Source of the DNA: Flavobacteriaceae bacterium
GTDB taxonomy: Bacteria; Bacteroidota; Bacteroidia; Flavobacteriales; Flavobacteriaceae
NCBI GenBank assembly: GCA_029243245.1
Contig: JAQWSK010000010.1
Coordinates: 1 to 64,000 of the forward strand
DNA: 64,000 bases
Direction: 5' to 3'
The translations under genes and the position numbers were made by a program. A model generated the notes under the pieces. It saw nothing but the letters and a program-made list of their open reading frames with translations, made no database searches and had not been told where the DNA came from. Position 1 is the first letter of the stretch. Each line of letters starts with the position of its first letter. Shown in pieces: positions 27,143 through 35,981 of this stretch.

Positions 27143-27918
27143 AAAATGTAACTCCTAAAAAAAAACTTGGTCAACATTTTTTGACTGATTTAAATATTGC
27201 CAAAAAAATTTCAGAAACTCTAGATTATAAAAACTACAATCAAGTTCTTGAAATAGGTCCAGGCATGGGTATATTAACTAAATTTATAATGCAAAAAAAA
27301 ACACCTTTTGTAGTTGAGTTAGACATAGAATCAGTAGAATACTTAAATACTAATTATCCTGAGTTAAAAGAAAAAATTATTAAAGAGAATTTTTTAAAAT
27401 TAGATCTAAAAAATATTTTTACTAAACCCATTGCAATAATTGGAAATTTTCCATACAATATTTCTTCTCAAATTGTCTTTAAAGTAATTGATAATCGTAG
27501 CTTAATTCCTTTTTTTTCAGGAATGTTTCAGAAGGAAGTTGCTCAACGAATATGTGAACCTCCCGGTTCAAAAAAATACGGAATCCTTTCTGTTTTATGT
27601 CAACTTTTTTTTGTGACTGAATATTTATTTTCAGTCTCACCAAATGTCTTTAATCCCAGGCCTAAAGTTGAGTCTGGGGTAATTCAAATGCATAGAAAAG
27701 AAAATAAAACTCTCGATTGTAATGAAAAATTATTATTTCATGTTGTTAAAACCAGCTTCCAACAAAGAAGAAAAACACTCAGAAACAGTTTAAAAACACT
27801 AAGTCTGCCAAAAAATATTACAGAAGATAGTATATTTGATGTAAGGCCTGAATCCCTCACTTGCGAGGCATTTGTCAAACTCACTAAAATGATTGAAAAT
27901 GTCAAACTTTCAAATTAA
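27139..27918 (+). CDS. rsmA: 16S rRNA dimethyladenosine transferase (KsgA)
   Basis: Dimethylates two adjacent adenosines near the 3' end of 16S rRNA. Motifs: [18 protein letters not shown] at the N terminus, SAM-binding [12 protein letters not shown], and the catalytic [28 protein letters not shown] begins the C-terminal domain. 259 aa, full length. It overlaps DUF4286 by 4 bp and mgtE by 20 bp. Confidence 0.96.
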   Translation: MKNVTPKKKLGQHFLTDLNIAKKISETLDYKNYNQVLEIGPGMGILTKFIMQKKTPFVVELDIESVEYLNTNYPELKEKIIKENFLKLDLKNIFTKPIAIIGNFPYNISSQIVFKVIDNRSLIPFFSGMFQKEVAQRICEPPGSKKYGILSVLCQLFFVTEYLFSVSPNVFNPRPKVESGVIQMHRKENKTLDCNEKLLFHVVKTSFQQRRKTLRNSLKTLSLPKNITEDSIFDVRPESLTCEAFVKLTKMIENVKLSN

Positions 27919-29257
27919 TAAAGATTTTATTACAGCTATCAAAATTTTAATAGCTGAGGAAAGTAATGTAAAACTTAGAAGGAGATTAAAAAACCTTCAT
28001 TATGCTGATATTGCTGAATTAGTTAATGAACTTAATTCTGATCAAGGAACTTATTTAATTAAGCTATTAGATAGTGAGAAAACGGCTGATATTCTTCCAG
28101 AACTTGATGAATATCAAAGAGAAGCAGTTTTAGAAAATCTTTCGGAAAAAGAAATCGCTGAAGAAGTTGAAATATTAGACACTGATGATGCTGCAGATAT
28201 AATTGCTGAACTTCCAGAAGAAAGGCAAGAAAAAGTAATATCAGAAATTACTGATTCGTCCCATATTGATGACATTAGAGAGCTTTTAACTTATAAAGAA
28301 AATTCTGCGGGAGGTCTTATGGCTAAAGAGCTAGTTAAAGTTCAGGAGAATCTAAGTGTGTTAAAATGCTTAAACACAATTAAAAGTCAAGCTGAAGAAA
28401 TAACCAGAATTCATTCAGTTTATGTCATAGATAGTAAAAATAGACTTAAAGGAAGATTATCTCTGAAAGACCTTCTAACTGCAAATTCTCGTGACAAAGT
28501 AAAAGATATTTATATTCCAAAGGTTGACTTTGTTTCTGTTGAACAAGATGGGGAAGAAGTTGCTAAAATTATGTCTAAATATGATTTAGAAGCTATTCCT
28601 GTTGTAAATGAAAATAAAGAATTAGTTGGAAGGATTACAATTGATGATATATTAGATTTAATAAAAGAAGAGGCTGAAAAAGATTATCAATTAGCAGCAG
28701 GTATAGCATCGGATGTAGAGGCAGATGATACAATTTTTGAACTAACAAGAGCTCGTCTTCCATGGCTTTTTTTTGGATTTGTTGGTGGACTTGGGAGTGT
28801 ATTTATACTTCAAGAGTTTGAAACAATTATGACCAGACCAGATTTAAGAACTTTATTTTTTTACACACCACTAATAGCAGCAATGGCTGGAAATGTTGGT
28901 GTTCAATCATCAGCAATAATTGTTCAGGGTCTGGCAAATGACAACTTGAAAGGTTCTATGCTTTCCAGACTAGTTAAAGAAATAGGATTAAGTCTTATTA
29001 GCGGTTTTGCCCTTTCTATTCTTTTAATAATATTTGGTCAAATTATTAACCAGGATTTAAAATTAAGTCTCACAATAGCACTATCGATGATGAGTGTTAT
29101 AATTGTCGCTGCTTTAGTAGGGACATTTACACCGATTATTCTTAATAATAGGGGAATTGATCCAGCTATAGCAACAGGCCCATTCATAACCACATCTAAT
29201 GATATTTTTGGAATATTCTTATTTTTTTATATAGCAAAAATCATTTTAGGTTTTTAA
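27899..29257 (+). CDS. mgtE: Magnesium transporter MgtE
   Basis: Mg2+ channel of the inner membrane. The N-terminal MgtE_N superhelix (residues 1-130, with [13 protein letters not shown]-like repeats) is followed by two CBS domains (about 135-255) that sense magnesium. The pore domain has five helices, with the conserved [18 protein letters not shown] segment. Start ATG 27899 inside the 3' end of rsmA is preferred to an in-frame TTG at 27893. 452 aa. Followed after 1 bp by the dehydrogenase. Confidence 0.94.
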   Translation: MSNFQINKDFITAIKILIAEESNVKLRRRLKNLHYADIAELVNELNSDQGTYLIKLLDSEKTADILPELDEYQREAVLENLSEKEIAEEVEILDTDDAADIIAELPEERQEKVISEITDSSHIDDIRELLTYKENSAGGLMAKELVKVQENLSVLKCLNTIKSQAEEITRIHSVYVIDSKNRLKGRLSLKDLLTANSRDKVKDIYIPKVDFVSVEQDGEEVAKIMSKYDLEAIPVVNENKELVGRITIDDILDLIKEEAEKDYQLAAGIASDVEADDTIFELTRARLPWLFFGFVGGLGSVFILQEFETIMTRPDLRTLFFYTPLIAAMAGNVGVQSSAIIVQGLANDNLKGSMLSRLVKEIGLSLISGFALSILLIIFGQIINQDLKLSLTIALSMMSVIIVAALVGTFTPIILNNRGIDPAIATGPFITTSNDIFGIFLFFYIAKIILGF

Positions 29258-29258
29258 T

Positions 29259-30218
29259 ATGAAAATATTACATGTAGATAAAAACCATCCTCTTTTAATT
29301 CAAGGTTTAGAATCTGCAGGTCATGAAAATATTGAGTTGTATTTTGAATCAAAATCGGAAATTTTAAAAATTATACATGAATTTGATGTGATAATTATAA
29401 GAAGTAGATTTCCATTAGATAAAAAGTTTTTAGCAGCTGCTAAAAAGTTAAAAATAATAGGAAGGTTAGGGGCAGGAATTGAAAATATTGATTTTGATTT
29501 TGCGAAACAAAAGGGTATCAAAGTTTTATCTGCTCCCGAGGGTAATAGATCGGCAGTTGGGGAACATGTAATTGGAATGATATTATGTTTAATGAATAAA
29601 CTTATATTTTCTCATCAAAAAATACAAAATGGCATTTGGGATAGAGAGATATCAAGAGGGTATGAAATTGAAAACAAAGTTATTGGAATAATTGGATATG
29701 GAAACATGGGTAGAAGTTTAGCAAAAAAGTTAAGAGGTTTTAACGCTAAGGTGATCTTCCATGATATTAAAAAAAATATTGGAGATCAATATGCTGAGCA
29801 AGTAACTGTTTTAAAATTAAAAAATGAAACACAAATTCTTAGCCTGCACATTCCTCAAACTAAATTAACTAAAGGAATGATTGATTTAAAATTTATTTCA
29901 GAAATGAAAAATCCATTTTGGCTAATAAACACTTCAAGGGGGAGTAATGTTGTTACCAAAGATTTGATTAAGGGTTTACAAAACGGAAAAATACTTGGAG
30001 CAGGATTAGATGTCCTAGAACATGAGTCCAGTTCATTCAATTCTATTTTCTCAGAAAAACAAATCCCTGAATCAATTAAATATTTAATTAATACTGAAAA
30101 TGTTATTCTTAGTCCTCATGTAGCTGGATGGACATATGAAAGCTATGAGAAGCTTTCTAAAATTATTTTAGACAAAATCTTAAGTGAATTTTTATTAAAT
30201 CAATCAGCAATAAATTGA
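29259..30218 (+). CDS. D-2-hydroxyacid dehydrogenase, phosphoglycerate dehydrogenase-like
   Basis: NAD-dependent oxidoreductase. Motifs: RLGAGIENIDFDFAKQKGI, Rossmann loop VIGIIGYGNMGRSLAKKLRGF, NTSRGSNV with catalytic Arg, GLDVLEHE with the Glu, and SPHVAGWT with the catalytic His. 319 aa, without the C-terminal ACT domain of long SerA. It could be the serine-pathway enzyme or another 2-hydroxyacid dehydrogenase; with aspartate kinase next to it, amino-acid metabolism is likely. The 3' end overlaps convergent lysC-like gene by 19 bp. Confidence 0.85.
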   Translation: MKILHVDKNHPLLIQGLESAGHENIELYFESKSEILKIIHEFDVIIIRSRFPLDKKFLAAAKKLKIIGRLGAGIENIDFDFAKQKGIKVLSAPEGNRSAVGEHVIGMILCLMNKLIFSHQKIQNGIWDREISRGYEIENKVIGIIGYGNMGRSLAKKLRGFNAKVIFHDIKKNIGDQYAEQVTVLKLKNETQILSLHIPQTKLTKGMIDLKFISEMKNPFWLINTSRGSNVVTKDLIKGLQNGKILGAGLDVLEHESSSFNSIFSEKQIPESIKYLINTENVILSPHVAGWTYESYEKLSKIILDKILSEFLLNQSAIN

Positions 30219-31453
30219 ACTGTATTCTGAGTTCTTTGCTCTAACAATATTTTTTTTCCATTGTTTTTAATCTTATCGATTGCATTTTGATCAAAATGTC
30301 TTATAGTGTACAAATTTAAATTATTGGTAATTTCTACATTATATTTAGATTGGAACTTAGCAACTAATTCATTTAATCGATCATACTTATCACTAATACA
30401 TACAGAAAAGCTAATAGCAGAATTTTGAATTAATTCTACTCGCATTTGATATAAATGTAATAGCTTAAAAATATCACTAATATTTTCTTCAATAATAAAT
30501 GAAAAATCTAATGAAAATAATCTTAATAGGGTTTGATTTGGCTTTAAAATAAAGCATGGTATCGAAGGAACTAGTGATTTTCCTTTTGCTATTGAAGTCC
30601 CATTTTTCATAGGATTCAAAAATGACTTTACATAAAGTGGAATTTCTTTACGTTGTAATGGTTGTAAAGTTTTAGGATGGATAACAGATGCGCCATAAAA
30701 AGCTAATTCAATAGCCTCTCTATATGAAACATGGTGTAATAAAGTTGTTTCAGAAAAATATCTTGGATCAGCATTTAAAACTCCTGGAACATCCTTCCAA
30801 ATTGTAACATCACAAGCATTTATTGCATACGCAAAAATCGATGCAGAATAATCCGAGCCTTCCCTGCCAAGGGTAGTTGTAAAATTATTTAAATCACTCC
30901 CTATAAAACCCTGAGTAATATATGTGTTTCCGGATTTAATTTGTGAATTAATTTTTTCAATAGTTAGATTCCAGTTCAAATTAGAATTTCGATAATAGCT
31001 ATCTGTTTTTATACATGTTCTTGCATCTAACCATACACTTTCAATTTGATTAGAAATAAGAAACTTATGAATAATAGTAGTAGATAAAATTTCACCGAAG
31101 GGAACTACCTGATCATAAACAAAACTATAATCTAGAGATCTATTAGTTTTTAACACCTCCTTTAACTCCTTGATAATATTTTTAATTAAAGTATGGACCG
31201 AAGATAATTTAGAACCAAAAAGATTTTTCACTATTATTTGATGAAAATTTTCGATTTCAGCTAAATGTTCATATAACTTTTCATTTTTTTTAAAATATAG
31301 GTCTACCAATTTCTCAAGTGAATTAGTAGTTTTTCCCATAGCAGAAACAACAATTATTGTATTCTTATGATCAGTTTTTCTTAATACTTTGTATAAATTG
31401 CGCACACCTTCTGCATTTTTAACAGAGGCTCCTCCGAACTTAAATATTTTCAA
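30200..31453 (-). CDS. Aspartate kinase
   Basis: Catalyses the first step from aspartate to lysine, threonine and methionine. The kinase domain begins KIFKFGGASVKNAEGVRN, with VVSAMGKTTNSLEKLV and TLGREGSDYSASIFA (substrate/ATP binding) and WKDVPGVLNADPRY. The C-terminal third is an ACT-like regulatory region. 417 aa, a monofunctional enzyme, not fused to homoserine dehydrogenase. The first residue of the usual KFGGTS is Ala instead of Thr (FGGAS), a variant common in Bacteroidota. Coupled with GNAT gene 3 bp upstream. Confidence 0.93.
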   Translation of the reverse strand: MKIFKFGGASVKNAEGVRNLYKVLRKTDHKNTIIVVSAMGKTTNSLEKLVDLYFKKNEKLYEHLAEIENFHQIIVKNLFGSKLSSVHTLIKNIIKELKEVLKTNRSLDYSFVYDQVVPFGEILSTTIIHKFLISNQIESVWLDARTCIKTDSYYRNSNLNWNLTIEKINSQIKSGNTYITQGFIGSDLNNFTTTLGREGSDYSASIFAYAINACDVTIWKDVPGVLNADPRYFSETTLLHHVSYREAIELAFYGASVIHPKTLQPLQRKEIPLYVKSFLNPMKNGTSIAKGKSLVPSIPCFILKPNQTLLRLFSLDFSFIIEENISDIFKLLHLYQMRVELIQNSAISFSVCISDKYDRLNELVAKFQSKYNVEITNNLNLYTIRHFDQNAIDKIKNNGKKILLEQRTQNTVQFIAD

Positions 31454-31456
31454 TTT

Positions 31457-31942
31457 TTAATTATTTGAATTTATAAATTTGATCATCCCTTTTCTTGTCA
31501 TCTGAACTGTTCTCCAATCCTTCAAAATATTTGCTCCTGTACTTTCATAGAACTTTATTGCAGGTTTGTTCCAATTAAGAACAGCCCAATCAACTCTATT
31601 TAATCCATTTGCTAATGCCTCATTAATAAATGCCGTGTATAACATTTTTCCAACTCCTTCACCTCTATGATTTTTGGTCACTATTAAATCCTCAAGATGA
31701 AGTGTTTGACCATGCCATGTAGAATAACGAGGGTAATATAAAGCCATTCCAACTATAGAGCCAGATGCTTCTACAACAAAACAATTAAATTTAGGTTCAG
31801 GGCCAAAGCCATCTATTTCAACATCTTCAACCTTAAGTTTAACAGCGTTTGGTTCATTTTCAAATTCTGCCAATTCCTTTATTAATTTTAATATAGACTT
31901 TGAATCATTGATTCTGGCTTTACGTATTTTAAAATTTTGCAT
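31457..31942 (-). CDS. GNAT family N-acetyltransferase, diamine acetyltransferase-like
   Basis: Acetyl-CoA-dependent N-acetyltransferase, 161 aa. The acetyl-CoA binding motif A is VTKNHRGEGVGKMLYTAFINEA, preceded by LHLEDLIV. The C-terminal NWNKPAIKFYESTGANIL is the usual motif B. The GFGPEPKFNCFV and YYPRYSTWHGQ stretches resemble spermidine/spermine acetyltransferase-type proteins, so a polyamine is a reasonable but unproven substrate. It precedes aspartate kinase by 3 bp. Confidence 0.87.
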   Translation of the reverse strand: MQNFKIRKARINDSKSILKLIKELAEFENEPNAVKLKVEDVEIDGFGPEPKFNCFVVEASGSIVGMALYYPRYSTWHGQTLHLEDLIVTKNHRGEGVGKMLYTAFINEALANGLNRVDWAVLNWNKPAIKFYESTGANILKDWRTVQMTRKGMIKFINSNN

Positions 31943-32017
31943 TTTATAAATTTTGACAAAAATAACAAATCTGAAAAGACTAGATATGATATTATAACAA
32001 TTTGTTAAATTTTAATA

Positions 32018-32788
32018 TTAATTAATAAAAGTAGACACCTTATTAATAAAGTCTTTTTGATTTTCTGAATGCAGCCAATGTCCTGCATTTTTAATAATCT
32101 CAACCTTTGATTTCGGGAAATACTTATCTATTAAAATCAAATCTTTATTTAAAATATAATCAGAGTTTTCACCTTTTAAAAAAAGAACGGGCTTTTTATA
32201 TATATTCATAGGTGTTATTTCCCTGCCCACCTCTTTTTCAGAATTCTTAAGTACTGAAATATTTAATCTTAAATCCAATTTTCCTGGTGATATCCAAAAT
32301 AAATTTTTTAATAAAAATTGCCTTACTTTTATTTCAGGAACATAACGGGATAAATGAATATCTGCTTCTTTTCTTGATTTAATCAGGTCAAAATTAAATG
32401 ATGCCAAGCCATTTAATATTTTATCATGATTGGACACATGTTTTTTTGGAGAAATATCAATCACAATTAATTTATTCAGTCTTTCGGGATACTTAAAACT
32501 AAAAACCATAGCTGTTTTACCGCCCATGGAATGACCAATTAAAATTGATCTATATATATTTTGTTCATTCATATAAACTAAGAGATCATCAACTAGAACA
32601 TTATAATTAAATTCCTGTTTCCAAAAACTTCTACCATGATTTCTTTGATCTAATAAATGAACTTTAAATCCATAACTAGCAATAATATTAGCCTGACTCT
32701 TCCAATTATCTCCCATGCCTAAAAATCCATGCAAAATAATTATGTGTTTATCACCTTCACCCAGGATATTAGAATATAAATTTGTCAT
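32018..32788 (-). CDS. Alpha/beta hydrolase (YbfF-like esterase)
   Basis: A 256-aa serine hydrolase. The oxyanion region is IILHGFLGMGDNWKS, the nucleophile elbow is IGHSMGG, with LLDQRNHGRS before it. The acid is probably in KGENSDYI and the His in NAGHWLHSE. It resembles short-chain acyl esterases of the YbfF type. Physiological substrate unknown. Start ATG overlaps the pdxJ stop by one base (TAATG), so the pair is coupled. Confidence 0.9.
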   Translation of the reverse strand: MTNLYSNILGEGDKHIIILHGFLGMGDNWKSQANIIASYGFKVHLLDQRNHGRSFWKQEFNYNVLVDDLLVYMNEQNIYRSILIGHSMGGKTAMVFSFKYPERLNKLIVIDISPKKHVSNHDKILNGLASFNFDLIKSRKEADIHLSRYVPEIKVRQFLLKNLFWISPGKLDLRLNISVLKNSEKEVGREITPMNIYKKPVLFLKGENSDYILNKDLILIDKYFPKSKVEIIKNAGHWLHSENQKDFINKVSTFIN

Positions 32789-33501
32789 TAATTCAGTCGA
32801 TCAACATACATTTTTATTGTTTCTTTTAGCCCATGATATAATGACTCTGTAATTAATGCATGTCCAATAGATACTTCTAACAATTCTGGTATATTTTGAT
32901 TAAAAAATTTTAAATTTTCTAGATTTAAATCATGTCCAGCATTTACACCTATGCTTAATTCATTTGCTTTTTTTGCAGCTAATATATATGAAGATATTGC
33001 ATTAGTTTTGTCTTTTAAAAACACTGATGCATAATTTTCGGTATACAACTCAACTCTATTTGCGCCAGTTAGTTTAGCATATTCAACCATTTCAGTCAAT
33101 GGATCGATAAAAACTGATGTCCTAATTCCCTTAATTTTAAATTCAGAAATAATATCCTTCAAAAAATCAAGATTATTTTTGGTATCCCACCCCTTGTTTG
33201 AAGTTATTGCATCTTCAGCATCAGGAACTAATGTTACTTGAGTTGGCTTAACATTTAAAACTAGATCAATAAACTTCTTGTTTGGGTTTCCTTCAATATT
33301 AAATTCTGTTTTTACAGTTTGAGACAATTCATATACATCGGAATATTTTATATGACGCTCATCAGGTCTTGGGTGAACAGTAATTCCATTAGCTCCGAAT
33401 AATTCTATGTCTCTGGCAAACTGTAAAAGATTTGGAAAATCTCCACCTCTTGCATTACGCAAAGTTGCAATTTTATTAATATTAACACTTAGCTTCGTCA
33501 T
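32788..33501 (-). CDS. pdxJ: Pyridoxine 5'-phosphate synthase
   Basis: Condenses 1-deoxyxylulose-5-phosphate with 3-amino-2-oxopropyl phosphate to pyridoxine phosphate (vitamin B6). LSVNINKIATLRNARGG starts the TIM barrel; VHPRPDERHIKYSDV, TLVPDAEDAITSNKGWD and GVNAGHDLNLENL hold the active-site histidines and glutamates. 237 aa, normal. Divergent from nadK by 129 bp of AT-rich DNA. Confidence 0.96.
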   Translation of the reverse strand: MTKLSVNINKIATLRNARGGDFPNLLQFARDIELFGANGITVHPRPDERHIKYSDVYELSQTVKTEFNIEGNPNKKFIDLVLNVKPTQVTLVPDAEDAITSNKGWDTKNNLDFLKDIISEFKIKGIRTSVFIDPLTEMVEYAKLTGANRVELYTENYASVFLKDKTNAISSYILAAKKANELSIGVNAGHDLNLENLKFFNQNIPELLEVSIGHALITESLYHGLKETIKMYVDRLN

Positions 33502-33630
33502 AAGTTTTTTTCAAAATTAATCATTCAAAATTGAATCAAATAATCAATTTGATTTTATTTAATTAAACTATTAGAATCCATTTAAGTACCAATTAAAGTT
33601 TTGTAATATTGTATTAATTATATTTTATAA

Positions 33631-34497
33631 ATGAAAGTTGGAATTTTCAAAATTTCGTCAAAATCAGATTCTTTAACTGAATATGAAAATGCAGTTATTG
33701 AATATCTAGATAAGTATAATCATGAAATTTTTATTGATATAAAATTATTTAAAAATCTCTCTTTTAAAAAACATACGCAGCTTTTAGATATTACTAAAAT
33801 AGATGTATTATTTACAATAGGTGGAGATGGCACATTGCTAAGAGCAATTCCATTAGTAAAAGATAGTAATGTTCCTGTTTTAGGCATAAATACTGGACAA
33901 CTCGGATTTCTAACTAGTGTTAATAAAGAAAGCTTAATTAAAGGATTGGATATGTTTTTTAATAAAAAATATATATTAATTAAAAGAACGATTATTGAAC
34001 TTAAAACATTACCTGAAATTTTTGAAATTACATCCTTTCCATATGCTCTCAATGAGATTGCTATTAACAGTAAAAATAGCACCTCAATGTTGTCAATTAA
34101 AACAATCATTAACCAAAAACTTCTAACTACATACTGGTCAGATGGTTTAATAATATCTACCCCAACGGGCTCAACAGGATATTCTCTTAGTAGCGGGGGT
34201 CCTATTATAAGCCCTGATGCTAATGTATTTGTATTAAATCCAATCGCTCCTCATAATATAAGTATCCGTCCATTGATTGTTCCCGATGTGTCTGAAATTG
34301 AAATTCATGTTACAGGAAGGTCAATAAAACATTTGATTTCATTAGACAATAGAAGGGTTCCAATAAAAAACGGTAGTTCAATTTCAATATCTAAGGCATC
34401 CTTTTGCATTAAAACAATCCAATTGGACGGGGATGATTTTTTCATGACTCTTAGAGATAAACTTTTTTGGGGATTAGATAAGCGAAATAGACAATAA
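33631..34497 (+). CDS. nadK: NAD kinase
   Basis: Makes NADP from NAD. GGDGTLLRAIPL near residue 64 is the catalytic GGDGT motif, NTGQLGFLTSV follows, and STPTGSTGYSLSSGGPIISP is the nucleotide-binding conserved region. C-terminal IQLDGDDFF completes the family pattern. 288 aa. Followed after 45 bp by the porG-like gene. Confidence 0.96.
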   Translation: MKVGIFKISSKSDSLTEYENAVIEYLDKYNHEIFIDIKLFKNLSFKKHTQLLDITKIDVLFTIGGDGTLLRAIPLVKDSNVPVLGINTGQLGFLTSVNKESLIKGLDMFFNKKYILIKRTIIELKTLPEIFEITSFPYALNEIAINSKNSTSMLSIKTIINQKLLTTYWSDGLIISTPTGSTGYSLSSGGPIISPDANVFVLNPIAPHNISIRPLIVPDVSEIEIHVTGRSIKHLISLDNRRVPIKNGSSISISKASFCIKTIQLDGDDFFMTLRDKLFWGLDKRNRQ

Positions 34498-34519
34498 AAC
34501 TCATTTTTTTTAGTTAGAA

Positions 34520-34536
34520 AAAGCACATAGTGCTTT
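34520..34536 (+). promoter_or_regulatory. Hairpin just upstream of the porG-like start
   Basis: AAAGCAC, loop ATA, GTGCTTT (34520-34536), ending 6 bp before the ATG at 34543. No T tract follows, so it is not a normal terminator. Its position would cover the ribosome landing site. Function unproven. Confidence 0.4.
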
Positions 34537-34542
34537 AGTATA

Positions 34543-35244
34543 ATGCGAAAAATAATTTTTCTTTTTTTATTAATAATTAGCTCTATAAATTTAAAAGCTC
34601 AATATCATGAAATGGGCTTGTTTATAGGTGCAAGCAATTACATAGGTGATATAGGCTCTGATTATTACGTAATGCCCACGAAATCTGCAATAGGTTTACT
34701 TTACAAATGGAATCTAACGACTAGATATTCGATTCGCTTTAGTGCTATTAACACTTCTTTAAAGGCAAGTGACTATAGAACCAGTGATTTAAATCGATTC
34801 GGAAGAGCTTATAGCTTTGAAAATAATCTAAGTGAAGGAAGTCTGGGTATCGAATTTAATTTTTTGGATTTTAATCTTCACGAAGAACAAACAAACTTTA
34901 GTCCCTATTTATATCTTGGTGTTAGTTATATTAAATTTAATGAATTTTATTATAACTCTTCTTTGATTCCAGTTGCAAAACCAATAGAATACGAAAAAGG
35001 AGAAAGTTTTTCAATTCCTGTTATCTTTGGCATAAAAACTAATCCAAGCCCCTATTTAATTCTTGGATTAGAAATTGGAGCAAGATATGCTTTAACTGAT
35101 AATTTAGATGGGAGTTCACCTAAAGAAGATATAGGTATGGATTATTTTTCGTTTGGAAATAACAATAATAATGATTGGTATATTTTTAGTGGAATAACAA
35201 TTTCTATTACCTTTGGCGACCTACCTTGTTATTGTAAGGAATGA
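34543..35244 (+). CDS. porG: PorG-like type IX secretion outer membrane protein (DUF6089)
   Basis: A 233-aa outer-membrane beta-barrel protein. Signal peptide MRKIIFLFLLIISSINLKA, then the family start YHEMGLFIGASNYIGDIG and repeated amphipathic strands. In Porphyromonas gingivalis the DUF6089 protein PorG is a T9SS component that contacts the PorK/N ring, and its gene stands beside uppS, bamA and ompH, exactly the order seen here. The assignment combines sequence family and gene order; function in this organism is inferred. Stop overlaps uppS start by 4 bp. Confidence 0.8.
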   Translation: MRKIIFLFLLIISSINLKAQYHEMGLFIGASNYIGDIGSDYYVMPTKSAIGLLYKWNLTTRYSIRFSAINTSLKASDYRTSDLNRFGRAYSFENNLSEGSLGIEFNFLDFNLHEEQTNFSPYLYLGVSYIKFNEFYYNSSLIPVAKPIEYEKGESFSIPVIFGIKTNPSPYLILGLEIGARYALTDNLDGSSPKEDIGMDYFSFGNNNNNDWYIFSGITISITFGDLPCYCKE

Positions 35245-35981
35245 TGAATAAAAATTTAGACAGAAATAAGCTTCCAAAGCATGTTGCTATCATAATGGAT
35301 GGAAATGGAAGATGGGCTGCCAAAAATGGTTTACAAAGAATATCAGGTCATGATTCAGGAGTTAAGTCAGTTCAAGAAATAGTTGAAGAGGCTCTAGATC
35401 TTAATATTCCCTATTTAACACTTTACGCCTTTTCAACAGATAATTGGAATCGTCCTCAACACGAAATAGGAGTTTTAATGAATTTATTAGTAAAATATCT
35501 TAAAAGCGAATTCAATAAACTTATTAAAAATAATATTCGTTTAAACACAATTGGAAATATAAGTGCTCTTCCTAAATTGGTGCAGGATGAAGTTAAACGG
35601 GTTTCAGAAAAAACCAAAAATAATGAAAAAATGGTTTTAACTATAGCTTTAAGCTATGGTGCAAGAGAAGAAATAGAAGATGTTGTAAAAAAGATTGCCT
35701 TAGAAGTTAAAAATAATACAATTTCAATAGAAAATGTTGACCAATCCATTATAAATAGGCATCTTTACACCCGAAATTTGCCAGATGTGGACTTGCTAAT
35801 TCGAACAAGTGGTGAACAAAGACTTAGTAATTTTTTACTTTGGCAGATAGCATATGCAGAATTGTATTTTACTAAGATTTATTGGCCTGATTTTGGGAAA
35901 AAAGATCTACATGAAGCATTGTTAAATTACCAAAACCGCGAAAGAAGATTTGGAAAAACAAGTGAACAAATCAATGTGTAA
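35241..35981 (+). CDS. uppS: Isoprenyl transferase (undecaprenyl diphosphate synthase)
   Basis: Cis-prenyltransferase that builds the C55 lipid carrier for peptidoglycan and O-antigen. HVAIIMDGNGRWAAKNG holds the catalytic Asp, with LTLYAFSTDNWNRP, and IRTSGEQRLSNFLLWQIAYAE near the C terminus. 246 aa. Two consecutive ATGs begin the gene. It overlaps porG-like by 4 bp and bamA by 8 bp. Confidence 0.97.
   Translation: MMNKNLDRNKLPKHVAIIMDGNGRWAAKNGLQRISGHDSGVKSVQEIVEEALDLNIPYLTLYAFSTDNWNRPQHEIGVLMNLLVKYLKSEFNKLIKNNIRLNTIGNISALPKLVQDEVKRVSEKTKNNEKMVLTIALSYGAREEIEDVVKKIALEVKNNTISIENVDQSIINRHLYTRNLPDVDLLIRTSGEQRLSNFLLWQIAYAELYFTKIYWPDFGKKDLHEALLNYQNRERRFGKTSEQINV

Noticed and set aside
30200-31453. 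Defective aspartate kinase because KFGGTS reads KFGGAS
   Set aside because: The remaining catalytic motifs are intact and this variant occurs in the lineage.
33502-33630. Operator-like repeat AATCAAAT/ATTTGATT between pdxJ and nadK
   Set aside because: The stem is short and wholly AT-rich in an AT-rich gap, and no promoter elements fit around it; likely chance.
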